Of a DNA stretch of 64,000 nt, positions 1-8,000 are shown piece after piece. The notes under the pieces were generated by a model that was not told where the DNA came from, searched no databases, and worked only from the letters and a program-made list of their open reading frames with translations. This DNA comes from Bacillus spongiae. GTDB lineage: Bacteria; Bacillota; Bacilli; Bacillales; Bacillaceae_K. Position numbers and translations under genes: made by a program. The stretch spans positions 248,001 to 312,000 of the forward strand of contig NZ_JBBAXC010000003.1 of the NCBI RefSeq assembly GCF_037120725.1. Direction: 5' to 3'. The stretch's first letter is position 1; each line of letters starts with the position of its first letter.

Positions 1-87
1 TTTTTTTACAAATCGTATCATGAATGAATGGATAAATGAAAAATAGATGAAGGTAAAACACTAGTCATCGCAAGTTACTATCTTCTA

Positions 88-858
88 TCATTCCATTAAA
101 TCGTTTAATAATTCCGGTTTAAAGCGTTTGGCTAGTAGCCGAGTGGCTTTTTCTGTGTCAATATCATATACGAGTAGCTCTTCGACATTGCTCTTCCCTT
201 CGATTAGTCGTTCACCTGAGGGAGAGATTAAAGAAGTGCAGCTTCCTTGATTTTCAATTGCATAATTAACGCTAGCAAAAAATATATTATTTTCTAAGCT
301 TCTGCACACCATCGCATTGTTAAAGAAGTGAGGGTTAGTGACATTTCCTGTGAATTGAGGATGGAAGACGATACTCGCTCCTTGAATGGCTGCCCATCTA
401 ACCGTCTCTGGATATCTTATCCCTTCGTGGCAAATGACGATACCGAATGTGACATTATTGATTTCAAATAAACGTCGCCCATCCCCAGGTACATAGCCGA
501 AGGAATCTTCATCAGGATCGATCTGATTTTTTGTTTGATACCCTAAAATTTCTCCAAATTGATTAATAACAAAAGCTACTAGGTGATATCCTAGATCATC
601 CTTCCATTCCATTGGTAAAATGACAGCAATCTTTGCTTGCTTTGCTAATGCACAAATTTCATTTATGGCTCCAGCTTGAAAATGATGGTCATATTTATCA
701 ACTTTATACCCTACCCCTCGAAGGCCAGGGATGATCGATTCTGGGAAGCAAATAAGCTCACAATGTTGCTTATGAGCCTGAATAATCATCTCTCTCACCG
801 TATTTACTCCCATTGTTGCTGTTTTGGGGAACTTAGTTTGCGCTAATCCGATTCTCAT
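88..858 (-). CDS. Carbon-nitrogen hydrolase (nitrilase superfamily)
   Basis: This 256-residue protein is a nitrilase-superfamily amidohydrolase, an enzyme class that cleaves non-peptide C-N bonds of small amides or nitriles in the cytoplasm. The Glu-Lys-Cys triad is visible: Glu40 in FPES, Lys110 in QTKNQ and Cys143 in VICHEG. The start is supported by GGAGG about 7 bases upstream. It has no operon partner: the next gene on this strand begins more than 400 bases away. A perfect 16-bp palindrome lies just upstream at 875-890. The substrate cannot be told from sequence; omega-amidase or N-carbamoyl hydrolase activities are possible. Family assignment is firm, specificity unknown. Confidence 0.85.
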   Translation of the reverse strand: MRIGLAQTKFPKTATMGVNTVREMIIQAHKQHCELICFPESIIPGLRGVGYKVDKYDHHFQAGAINEICALAKQAKIAVILPMEWKDDLGYHLVAFVINQFGEILGYQTKNQIDPDEDSFGYVPGDGRRLFEINNVTFGIVICHEGIRYPETVRWAAIQGASIVFHPQFTGNVTNPHFFNNAMVCRSLENNIFFASVNYAIENQGSCTSLISPSGERLIEGKSNVEELLVYDIDTEKATRLLAKRFKPELLNDLME

Positions 859-1293
859 TGTATCTCCTCCTACAACATATTTAAATATGTATTTATTCGT
901 GTTCTAGAAAATAACACTTCTAACAAATGGCTATTCCTAGCAGCTAGATTTGGAAGACGGATATTGTTTAATTGTAAATGGTCTGTCTTTAAAGCCAACA
1001 CAATTTAAAAGCGTTATTTTCTTAGAATTTCTTAGCTTTTCTTCAAGTGTAAGGGGGAAGCCTGTATGTATTAAGTGTCATAGATGATAAATATATAGGT
1101 TGCTGTTTCCATAGATAGTTCATAAATAATATTGATACATACCTAAACCATAAATATTCGCTCAATCTCTTCTATATCCTTCTTTGTCATTAGAGAAATA
1201 AGGGCTTATTTGTTTTCGATGAATTTGTAGAAGGGGTGTTAGGGGGAGATTGAAAAAAACACTCACGTCGATCGTGAGTGCTTTTTCAATCTT
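859..1293. other. Intergenic gap with palindrome, no supported gene
   Basis: I find no convincing gene in this stretch. It holds the ribosome-binding site of the nitrilase gene, a perfect palindrome ACATATTTAAATATGT at 875-890 that could be an operator, and the amtB terminator at its right end. A short open frame around 945-1085 reads in the plus direction but has no start or ribosome-binding site and resembles nothing I recognise. Confidence 0.5.
1253..1281 (-). terminator. Rho-independent terminator of glnK-amtB
   Basis: The 8-bp stem CACTCACG (1260-1267) pairs with CGTGAGTG (1273-1280). Read on the minus strand it is followed by a run of seven T, directly after the amtB stop codon. Confidence 0.85.
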
Positions 1294-2670
1294 TTAATGC
1301 AATGTCTTATTGACAGTCTCAGAGCTTCCTAAGCCGTTTAATCGTTCAACTAAATCCTTTCCAAAAGGTGCAGTTGGTGTTGACTTTGAATCGAATATTG
1401 TTTCATTCAACTCATAGGCACTTGAACCATGTTCAGCAAAATCAAGACCAGCTATTTCTTCCTCATGTGAAACGCGGATTCCGAAGGCTTTTTTGAGAAT
1501 ATACACTAAACCACCAGATGTTAGGACGGTCCAGCCAATGACAGAGAGTACGCCTGTCAGTTGAACTAAAAGGAGTGATGCGCCTCCTCCATAAAACAAT
1601 CCACTTGAAACATCAAATAATCCAACTGCAAGAGTTCCCCAAATTCCACAAATTCCATGTACAGCAATGGCTCCCACGGGATCATCTATTTTTGCTTTTA
1701 CATCGATAAAACGAACGGCTTCAACTAAAATGATTCCAGCCACTAACCCAATAATGATCGAACCAAAAATCGAGACGTTAGCACATCCAGCTGTAATCCC
1801 AACTAAACCACCTAATGCACCGTTCAATGTTAGAGATGCGTCGATACGATTAAATCGTATTTGAGTATAAAACGCAGAGGAGATTATCGCTCCCGAAGCA
1901 GCTAGAAGAGTAGTGGTAATGACGTGTGGGACAAGTGATGGATCCGCTACTAAGGAGCTTCCTCCATTAAAGCCAAACCATCCGAACCATAAGATGAAAA
2001 CACCTAATGCGCCAATAGGGATATTATGTCCAGGAATGGCATTGACTCCCTTTTCGGAATATTTTCCAATTCGCGCTCCTAGAAAGAAAACAGTAGTCAA
2101 CGCTGCAGCTGCCCCTGTTAAGTGAACGACGGAAGAGCCAGCAAAATCAACAAAACCAAGTTTTGATAGCCATCCGCCTCCCCAAATCCAATGGCCAACA
2201 ACGGGATATATGATACCTGTCATAATAATAGTTAGCAATAAATAGCTTTGTAGTTTCATCCGTTCAGCTACAGCACCGGAAATAATCGTTGCACAAGTGG
2301 CTGCAAATACTGCTTGAAATAAGAAGAATCCAATGTTTTCAACATTAGCTAAAATGAAACCGTCTGTGCCAATTACACCATTGAATGAAGTTCCAAACAT
2401 AATGCCATAACCAATTAAAAAATATAAAACAGATGCAATGGCGACAGTTAAAAAGTTTTTCATTAAGATGTTTAGCGTATTTTTGCTTCGGGTAAACCCT
2501 GCTTCAACCATTGCAAACCCTGCATGCATGAAGAAAACTAAAATAGCAGCGATCATCACCCATATCGTATCCACAGATGCTTGGACCGTTTCGATAGTAG
2601 GGGATGCAGCAAAAGTAGGAGCAGAAATTAGCATAAAAATGGAAAATAAAAATATCATTTTTCTTTTCAT
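1294..2670 (-). CDS. amtB: Ammonium transporter Amt
   Basis: This 458-residue Amt/Mep/Rh-family protein carries ammonium through the cytoplasmic membrane. It begins with a hydrophobic signal-like segment (MKRKMIFLFSIFMLI, ending near TFAAS), followed by about eleven membrane segments. The paired pore histidines are visible in SVVHLTGA and IAVHGICG. I place the start at 2670, where AGGAGG precedes the ATG, rather than at an in-frame ATG 14 codons upstream that lacks a ribosome-binding site. The gene follows glnK after 13 bases, the classical pairing in which the PII protein gates the channel. The B. subtilis counterpart is nrgA. The operon carries likely GlnR/TnrA boxes upstream of glnK. Confidence 0.95.
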   Translation of the reverse strand: MKRKMIFLFSIFMLISAPTFAASPTIETVQASVDTIWVMIAAILVFFMHAGFAMVEAGFTRSKNTLNILMKNFLTVAIASVLYFLIGYGIMFGTSFNGVIGTDGFILANVENIGFFLFQAVFAATCATIISGAVAERMKLQSYLLLTIIMTGIIYPVVGHWIWGGGWLSKLGFVDFAGSSVVHLTGAAAALTTVFFLGARIGKYSEKGVNAIPGHNIPIGALGVFILWFGWFGFNGGSSLVADPSLVPHVITTTLLAASGAIISSAFYTQIRFNRIDASLTLNGALGGLVGITAGCANVSIFGSIIIGLVAGIILVEAVRFIDVKAKIDDPVGAIAVHGICGIWGTLAVGLFDVSSGLFYGGGASLLLVQLTGVLSVIGWTVLTSGGLVYILKKAFGIRVSHEEEIAGLDFAEHGSSAYELNETIFDSKSTPTAPFGKDLVERLNGLGSSETVNKTLH

Positions 2671-2683
2671 TGTATATTCCTCC

Positions 2684-3025
2684 TTATAATACGGCTTCTC
2701 GTCCACGTTCACCAGAACGAATACGAATTACATCTTCAACAGGGTAGATAAAGATTTTTCCATCTCCAACCGTATTGGTTGAACAGTGAGACATAATTAC
2801 ATCAATAATTTCATCAAGCTTTTCTTCTTCAACAATCATTTCAACTTTTACCTTTGGGACCAATTGTATTTCAAAGGTCGTTCCGCGAAAAATTCCTTGT
2901 TTTCCTTTTTGTTTCCCACATCCTGCCGCTTCTGAAACGGTCAACCCACTAATTCCAACTGCAGATAACCCTTCCCTCAAATGTTGAAAGGCTTCTGGAC
3001 GAATAATTGCTTCAATCTTTTTCAC
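2684..3025 (-). CDS. glnK: PII nitrogen regulatory protein GlnK
   Basis: This 113-residue PII signal protein senses ATP/ADP and 2-oxoglutarate and blocks the Amt channel when nitrogen is plentiful. The family signature is clear: KKIEAIIRPEAF at the N-terminus, a T-loop around residues 37-55, and VGDGKIFIYPVEDVIRIR near the C-terminus. The T-loop position equivalent to E. coli GlnB Tyr51, the uridylylation site, is Phe51 here, so uridylylation is not expected. The start is GTG at 3025 with AAGGAGGG seven bases upstream. It is cotranscribed with amtB. A TTGAAC-N17-TATGAT promoter and nitrogen-control boxes lie directly upstream. Confidence 0.93.
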   Translation of the reverse strand: MKKIEAIIRPEAFQHLREGLSAVGISGLTVSEAAGCGKQKGKQGIFRGTTFEIQLVPKVKVEMIVEEEKLDEIIDVIMSHCSTNTVGDGKIFIYPVEDVIRIRSGERGREAVL

Positions 3026-3040
3026 AGGATACCCTCCTTA

Positions 3041-3149
3041 TGTTAGTTTTATTAACATTAACTTGTTATAATTATTATCATATTCAGAAATTACTAAAAG
3101 TTCAAGTGTTTTTTATTATAAAAACGCTTTCATGTTAGAAAAAGTGACA
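3041..3149 (-). promoter_or_regulatory. glnK promoter with GlnR/TnrA-type boxes
   Basis: On the minus strand the -35 TTGAAC (3100-3105) and -10 TATGAT (3077-3082) are separated by 17 bases. Three TGTNA-N7-TNACA-like dyads surround them: TGTTAGTTTTATTAACA at 3041-3057, the imperfect TGTTATAATTATTATCA at 3064-3080 over the -10, and TGTTAGAAAAAGTGACA at 3133-3149 upstream of the -35. The two outer sites match the half-sites of the known GlnR/TnrA consensus. Binding is inferred. The two promoter-proximal sites suggest repression; the distal one could activate glnK or act on the divergent gene. Confidence 0.65.
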
Positions 3150-3258
3150 TTTATTTATTTTTTTATAATTTAAACAGGTAATTGACTTGTTATTTAGAAA
3201 GGATATAGTAATTATTAAGATTGATGAACGATGTAAAAGTTGTAAAGGAGAATTAGAA

Positions 3259-3972
3259 TTGAATAGATTAAAACCAACAGAAGCAGCAGCAAAGATTATT
3301 AATAAATACTTTTTTCAATGTGATGGGGCGATTCTCGCCGGAAGCGTTGTAAGGAATGAGGCAACATCAACTTCAGATCTAGATATCGTTGTTTTTGATG
3401 CAAATGTTCCTAACGCTTATCGGGAATCTCTAATCGATTTTAATTGGCCAATAGAAGTGTTTGTACATAACTTCACTTCATATAAAAAATTTTTTCAAAG
3501 TGATGTTGAGAGAGCGAGACCTTCTTTACCGAGGATGGTTTCGGAAGGGGTTATTATAAAGGGAGAGGGAACGGTTAAAGAAATCAAAAGAGAGGCAGAA
3601 GAAATCCTTACACTTGGCCCAGAGGCATGGACTGAAGAAATGATCGATTTAAAGCGGTATTTTATAACAGATGAGTTGGATAATTTTATTGGTACATCTA
3701 ACAGGAAAGAAGCTCTTTTTATTGCAAATTCCTTAGCTGAAAAACTTCATGAGTTTATGTTGAGAGTAAATGGACAGTGGGTTGGGTCTTCTAAGTGGAT
3801 TGTTAAATCTTTAACTCAATACGACCCCAAAATAGCGGATGATTTTATTGAAGCATTCGACAGCTTTTATCGAAATGATCAGAAGGAGAAGGTGATTAAG
3901 TTAGTAGACGACTTCTTGACTCCTTACGGTGGTCGCTTATTTGATGGCTTTTCAATAGGGAAAGACTCATAA
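3259..3972 (+). CDS. Nucleotidyltransferase-domain protein
   Basis: This protein of about 237 residues has an N-terminal Pol-beta-type nucleotidyltransferase fold. The signature GS-x-R-x(7)-SDLDIVVF is visible as AGSVVRNEATSTSDLDIVV, with the two metal-binding aspartates of DLD. The rest is a helical C-terminal part with no motif I recognise. Such proteins transfer nucleotides to small molecules, proteins or RNA; the substrate here is unknown. I chose the TTG at 3259 because AAGGAG sits eight bases upstream; the frame stays open to 3187 but has no ribosome-binding site there. It is divergent from glnK and followed by a terminator, so it is probably monocistronic. Confidence 0.75.
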   Translation: MNRLKPTEAAAKIINKYFFQCDGAILAGSVVRNEATSTSDLDIVVFDANVPNAYRESLIDFNWPIEVFVHNFTSYKKFFQSDVERARPSLPRMVSEGVIIKGEGTVKEIKREAEEILTLGPEAWTEEMIDLKRYFITDELDNFIGTSNRKEALFIANSLAEKLHEFMLRVNGQWVGSSKWIVKSLTQYDPKIADDFIEAFDSFYRNDQKEKVIKLVDDFLTPYGGRLFDGFSIGKDS

Positions 3973-4002
3973 GCATTCCGTAAAAAGCAGGGAATGAATA
4001 AG

Positions 4003-4033
4003 AAAAGAGGACGTTTGGAAACCTCCTCTTTTT
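4003..4033 (+). terminator. Rho-independent terminator
   Basis: AAAGAGGA (4004-4011) pairs with TCCTCTTT (4024-4031) and is followed by T residues. It lies shortly after the nucleotidyltransferase gene. Confidence 0.7.
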
Positions 4034-4115
4034 AAATGGTTATTGCATGTTCTAGCTTATTTAATTTAAGGTCAAAGAAAAGACATACATGTTTTATTTC
4101 AATCTTTTTTCTGCT

Positions 4116-5900
4116 TTATTTACTGAGGGGGTGGTTCAGCAATGATATGAAAAGGAAACAGAAACCATAAGGGTCTAAAGTAGCAACCAATGTATCAGAG
4201 TTAGCAGCATATTCTTTGTTATTCCAAATATCATGAATGACTTTTCCATGTAAGTTGAGTGGAATGGTATAGTTTGTTTTTGTTCCTCGTGTATTTAATA
4301 AAATTAATATAATATCATTATCCTTACTTCTCGTATAGGCTACGACATCTTTGTTTTCTTCCACTTGAATGAAACGGAAGGTTCCTTCGTTAGCAAGCAA
4401 TGTATATTCTTTTCTAAGGCCTAATAACTTTTGGATATGCTTGAACAAATCTTGATCTTGTTTTTCTTTCTCCCATATCATACATTTACGGCATTCTGGG
4501 TCTTGAGTGCCTGTAAGTCCTATTTCATCTCCATAAAAGATGCAAGGTGTGCCAGTAAAAGTCAGCAATAGGTTAAAAATTTGCTTTAAACGAGCTGTAT
4601 CTTCACTACATTCTGTTAAAATACGAACAGTATCATGACTTCCTACAAGATTAAAGGAAACTTCATTTATAGGACTAGGATACATATGGGTTACATGGGT
4701 CATCTTTTCAATAAATTGATTGGCATCAATGGTTTGCTTTGCAAAAAGGCTTATAACATTATTAGTAAATGGATAATTCATGACTGCATCAAATTGATCT
4801 CCTCTTAGCCATGGCATCGAATCATGCCATATTTCTCCTAAAAGAAATAAATCGGACTTTATCGCTCGAACCTCTTTACGGAACTCTCTCCAAAAATGAT
4901 GGTCTACTTCGTTTGCGACATCTAATCTCCAGCCATCAATGTTAAACTCCTTTACCCAATACCGTCCTACGTTTAATAAATATTCCTTTACTAAGGGGTT
5001 TGCCGTGTTTAATTTAGGCATGTCCGCAACAAAACCGAAAGTATCATAGTTTGGATGAGGTTGAGTTTGAATTGGGAATTCTTTTATATGGAACCAATCT
5101 TTATAAGGGGAGTTTTCTTGATGTTTTAACACATGCTGAAATTTTGAGAAATAAAACCCGCAGTGATTAAATACTGCATCAAGCATGACTTTTATTCCGT
5201 TCTCATGACATGCTTTCACCAGTTCTTTCATTTCTTCTTTTGTTCCAAGTTGTGGGTCAATTTCAAAATAATCAATAGTATCATATTTATGATTAGAGTG
5301 TGCTTTGAAAATCGGAGTTAAATATATCCCGCTAATTCCTAGTTCCTTTAAATAGGGTATATTTTTTGAAATACCATTTAAATCGCCACCGAAAAAATTT
5401 GTCGTTGTTGGATTTGTACTTCCCCACGGTAACGTACCTTCAGGATCGTTAAATCTGTTGCCATTAGCAAAACGTTCGGGGAAGATTTGATACCAAACAG
5501 TATCTTTTACCCATTTCGGTGCATTAAAAACACTTGAAGGATGAATAAAGGGAAAACAGAAATAATAGGCTACATCTGTCCAGCGATTATCACCAAATCC
5601 TTTATCACCTAGATATAACTTGCTTTGATTGTCTTCTAGAAGAAAGCCGTAACGTAAGCGGCGATATGGCGGTGTGACAACAGCTAACCAATAATCTGCT
5701 AATTCATCAGAGCCGGTTTTCGACATGGGCATCTCAGCGTGCACCCAGTTATTTTCTTTGACTTCAAAAGGATCACCGTATAGTAAAGTTATGTTTTTTA
5801 AATCATTCTTTTTGGTACGAATTCTTATATGTAGCTTATCAATACTGTAAGCGTATGCATAATTATCTGTAGGGCGGTGGTAAATGGACGCTCTATCCAT
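4116..5900 (-). CDS. Neopullulanase/cyclomaltodextrinase (GH13)
   Basis: This 594-residue cytoplasmic enzyme hydrolyses cyclodextrins, pullulan or maltodextrins. Residues about 1-120 form the N-terminal CBM34-like domain typical of the GH13_20 group, followed by the catalytic barrel. All four conserved regions are present: DAVFNH (241-246), GWRLD with nucleophile Asp327, LGEIW with acid/base Glu356, and GSHD with Asp423. There is no signal peptide. The ATG is preceded by AAAGGAGG. It is transcribed away from a second, membrane-anchored GH13 gene. A division of labour, with extracellular trimming and intracellular breakdown, is an inference. No maltodextrin transporter is adjacent. Confidence 0.9.
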   Translation of the reverse strand: MDRASIYHRPTDNYAYAYSIDKLHIRIRTKKNDLKNITLLYGDPFEVKENNWVHAEMPMSKTGSDELADYWLAVVTPPYRRLRYGFLLEDNQSKLYLGDKGFGDNRWTDVAYYFCFPFIHPSSVFNAPKWVKDTVWYQIFPERFANGNRFNDPEGTLPWGSTNPTTTNFFGGDLNGISKNIPYLKELGISGIYLTPIFKAHSNHKYDTIDYFEIDPQLGTKEEMKELVKACHENGIKVMLDAVFNHCGFYFSKFQHVLKHQENSPYKDWFHIKEFPIQTQPHPNYDTFGFVADMPKLNTANPLVKEYLLNVGRYWVKEFNIDGWRLDVANEVDHHFWREFRKEVRAIKSDLFLLGEIWHDSMPWLRGDQFDAVMNYPFTNNVISLFAKQTIDANQFIEKMTHVTHMYPSPINEVSFNLVGSHDTVRILTECSEDTARLKQIFNLLLTFTGTPCIFYGDEIGLTGTQDPECRKCMIWEKEKQDQDLFKHIQKLLGLRKEYTLLANEGTFRFIQVEENKDVVAYTRSKDNDIILILLNTRGTKTNYTIPLNLHGKVIHDIWNNKEYAANSDTLVATLDPYGFCFLFISLLNHPLSK

Positions 5901-6229
5901 AGAAGAAACCTCCTTTTAAAAGTCAATGATTTATTATGATTATGGCGAAAATGTTAAATTGATAAGCATCAATTGTAGATAAACCTAGAAAACCTCTTGT
6001 GAAAAGGAAGAATGGAAGTATAATAAAAGTATTGTTTATATACTATCGTCTCGTTGGTCATCAAAATATTATATTCTTTTTGTAATAATTTCTAATAAGT
6101 TGAGACGCTCAACTCACTTTTAGTTGTTCCCATTATGATATGATTCTAGAAGTGCTTTGTATCTAGATTGACGGCTGGCGATACAAAAGGTTAATCTATA
6201 ACAAAATAGTCGAATAAGGAGGAGCGGAG
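5901..6229. promoter_or_regulatory. Divergent promoter region between two GH13 genes
   Basis: No gene is supported here. Plus-strand promoter candidates for the right-hand gene are TTGTGA (5997-6002) with TATAAT (6019-6024), 16 bases apart, and the weaker TTGACG (6168-6173). A short inverted repeat TTGAT-AAGC-ATCAA lies at 5959-5972 on the side of the neopullulanase gene. I see no convincing catabolite-response element. Confidence 0.45.
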
Positions 6230-7744
6230 ATGAAAAGAATATATTGCATTCTTTTAATCCCGTTTCTTCTTTTTTATGCTCTCCCAACTGGAGCAGCTGA
6301 AAAAGAAGAACGAAAATGGCAAGATGAAACAATGTATTATGTTATGGTAGATCGCTTTTTAAACGGAGACAATACGAACGATTATGAAGTAAACATTAAA
6401 GATTTGAACGCATACCAAGGCGGAGATTTTAAAGGTGTTTTGAGTCAACTTGACTATATAAAAGACATGGGGTTTACTTCAATTGGCATTTCACCTGTTT
6501 TTGACAATGATGAGGGTGGATATCACGGTTACTGGGTGACAGACTTTTATAATACAGAAGAACATTTTGGAACATTAGATGACTTTAAACAATTAGTCGA
6601 GGAAGCCCATAAAAGAGATTTAAAGGTTGTTTTAGATTTTGTTGTTAATAGTGTTGGTCCAAATCATTCATGGTTTTCTGCCCCTGAAAAGAGCGATTGG
6701 ATTCGTGGTGAAGAGTTGGTCGCTAACGAAAAAGATAATCTAAATAACTTAAATACTGAAAATCCAGAAGTGCAAGCGTATATATTGGATGCTGCGAAAT
6801 GGTGGATTGAACAAACGGATATTGATGGATATCGCCTGGACGCAATACAGCAGGTCACTCCGGCTTTTTGGGAAGAGTTTTCGCGAGAAGTAAAGTCAGT
6901 TAAAGATAATTTTTATTTACTAGGAGAGATTGACAATACTGACCCTAGTAGTATTGGAAAATATACCGATATGGGAATCGATGGTTTTCTTGATTATCCT
7001 CAAAGCGAAGAACTTCGAAATGTATTTAAAACATACGATATTTCTACGGATGAATTACCTAATTTTTGGGAAGTGAATCAGGAAAATTATCGTGATCCAT
7101 ACGTAATGGGGACGTTTATTGATAATAAAGATATGTCTCGGTTTACAATGTTTGCAGCAGATGAAAATCAATTTCCACCAACTCGATGGAAACAGGCGTT
7201 TACTTATATGTACACCGTCCCTGGGATTCCTATCAGCTATTATGGGTCTGAAATAGCCCTTAATGGTGGAGAATCACCTGAAAATCGTAAAATAATGAAT
7301 TTTAAAACCGAAAAAGAACTTATCGATCATATTTCCCTATTAGGAGAGTTACGACAGAAACTTCCAGCACTTACTAGAGGAAGTATTGAAACCATTTCTA
7401 GTAATGAGGGTATGCTTGTTTATAAGCGTCAATACCAAGATGAAACGATTATTGTTGCAATCAATGATAGTAGTGAAACGAAATCGGTAAAAGTTGATGC
7501 CAATCTCTTTGAAGAAGGCAAAGAGTTACGAGGGTTACTTGCTGGTGATATCGTAAAAAATGATAAAGGTGAATTTGACATCGTTTTAGATAGAGAAACG
7601 TCTGAAATTTATGCTGTTGCCGATGAAAGAGGATTAAATATGGGTTTAATTTTGTCCTTAGTAACGGTATATGTTTTATTTATACTTTTTATTTACTTTG
7701 TCCGCAAGAAAAGTAAAGAAAATAAACAGCGGGATAAGGAATAA
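6230..7744 (+). CDS. Membrane-anchored GH13 alpha-amylase-family protein
   Basis: This 504-residue protein has a signal peptide (residues 1-23, MKRIYCILLIPFLLF...), a GH13 barrel and a C-terminal membrane helix at about 471-491 followed by a basic tail. It should therefore be displayed on the outer face of the membrane. The catalytic trio is intact: Asp204 in YRLD, Glu233 in LGEID and Asp301 in FIDNKD. Two histidines usual in the family are changed: region I reads DFVVNS (Ser141) instead of DxVxNH, and region IV reads NKD (Lys300) instead of NHD. These residues normally help bind substrate at subsite -1, so activity or specificity may differ from a classical alpha-amylase. The start has an AAGGAGGAG site. 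Confidence 0.8.
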   Translation: MKRIYCILLIPFLLFYALPTGAAEKEERKWQDETMYYVMVDRFLNGDNTNDYEVNIKDLNAYQGGDFKGVLSQLDYIKDMGFTSIGISPVFDNDEGGYHGYWVTDFYNTEEHFGTLDDFKQLVEEAHKRDLKVVLDFVVNSVGPNHSWFSAPEKSDWIRGEELVANEKDNLNNLNTENPEVQAYILDAAKWWIEQTDIDGYRLDAIQQVTPAFWEEFSREVKSVKDNFYLLGEIDNTDPSSIGKYTDMGIDGFLDYPQSEELRNVFKTYDISTDELPNFWEVNQENYRDPYVMGTFIDNKDMSRFTMFAADENQFPPTRWKQAFTYMYTVPGIPISYYGSEIALNGGESPENRKIMNFKTEKELIDHISLLGELRQKLPALTRGSIETISSNEGMLVYKRQYQDETIIVAINDSSETKSVKVDANLFEEGKELRGLLAGDIVKNDKGEFDIVLDRETSEIYAVADERGLNMGLILSLVTVYVLFILFIYFVRKKSKENKQRDKE

Positions 7745-8000
7745 CCTATCCCACTCATTGTTCCAACAGGGGTAATTTATAAGAATGAAAAGACTGTAAA
7801 CTGAATAGAATTTTAGTTGTAAAGAACATCAAATGTGAAATACATCCAATACGTATGGAGTATATATCATGTTTGGTGTTTTTTATATTAATTAACTTAG
7901 AAATGACTGTTTATATAGAGAAAAGGAGCTTTTAATAAAGTAGTAATTCAATCTAGTTTATTTCTTCTATATGAAATAAAAAATGAGAGGGGAATGGATA

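Noticed and set aside
5901-6229. Catabolite response element between the GH13 genes
   Set aside because: No sequence close to the cre consensus TGNAANCGNNNNCA was seen.
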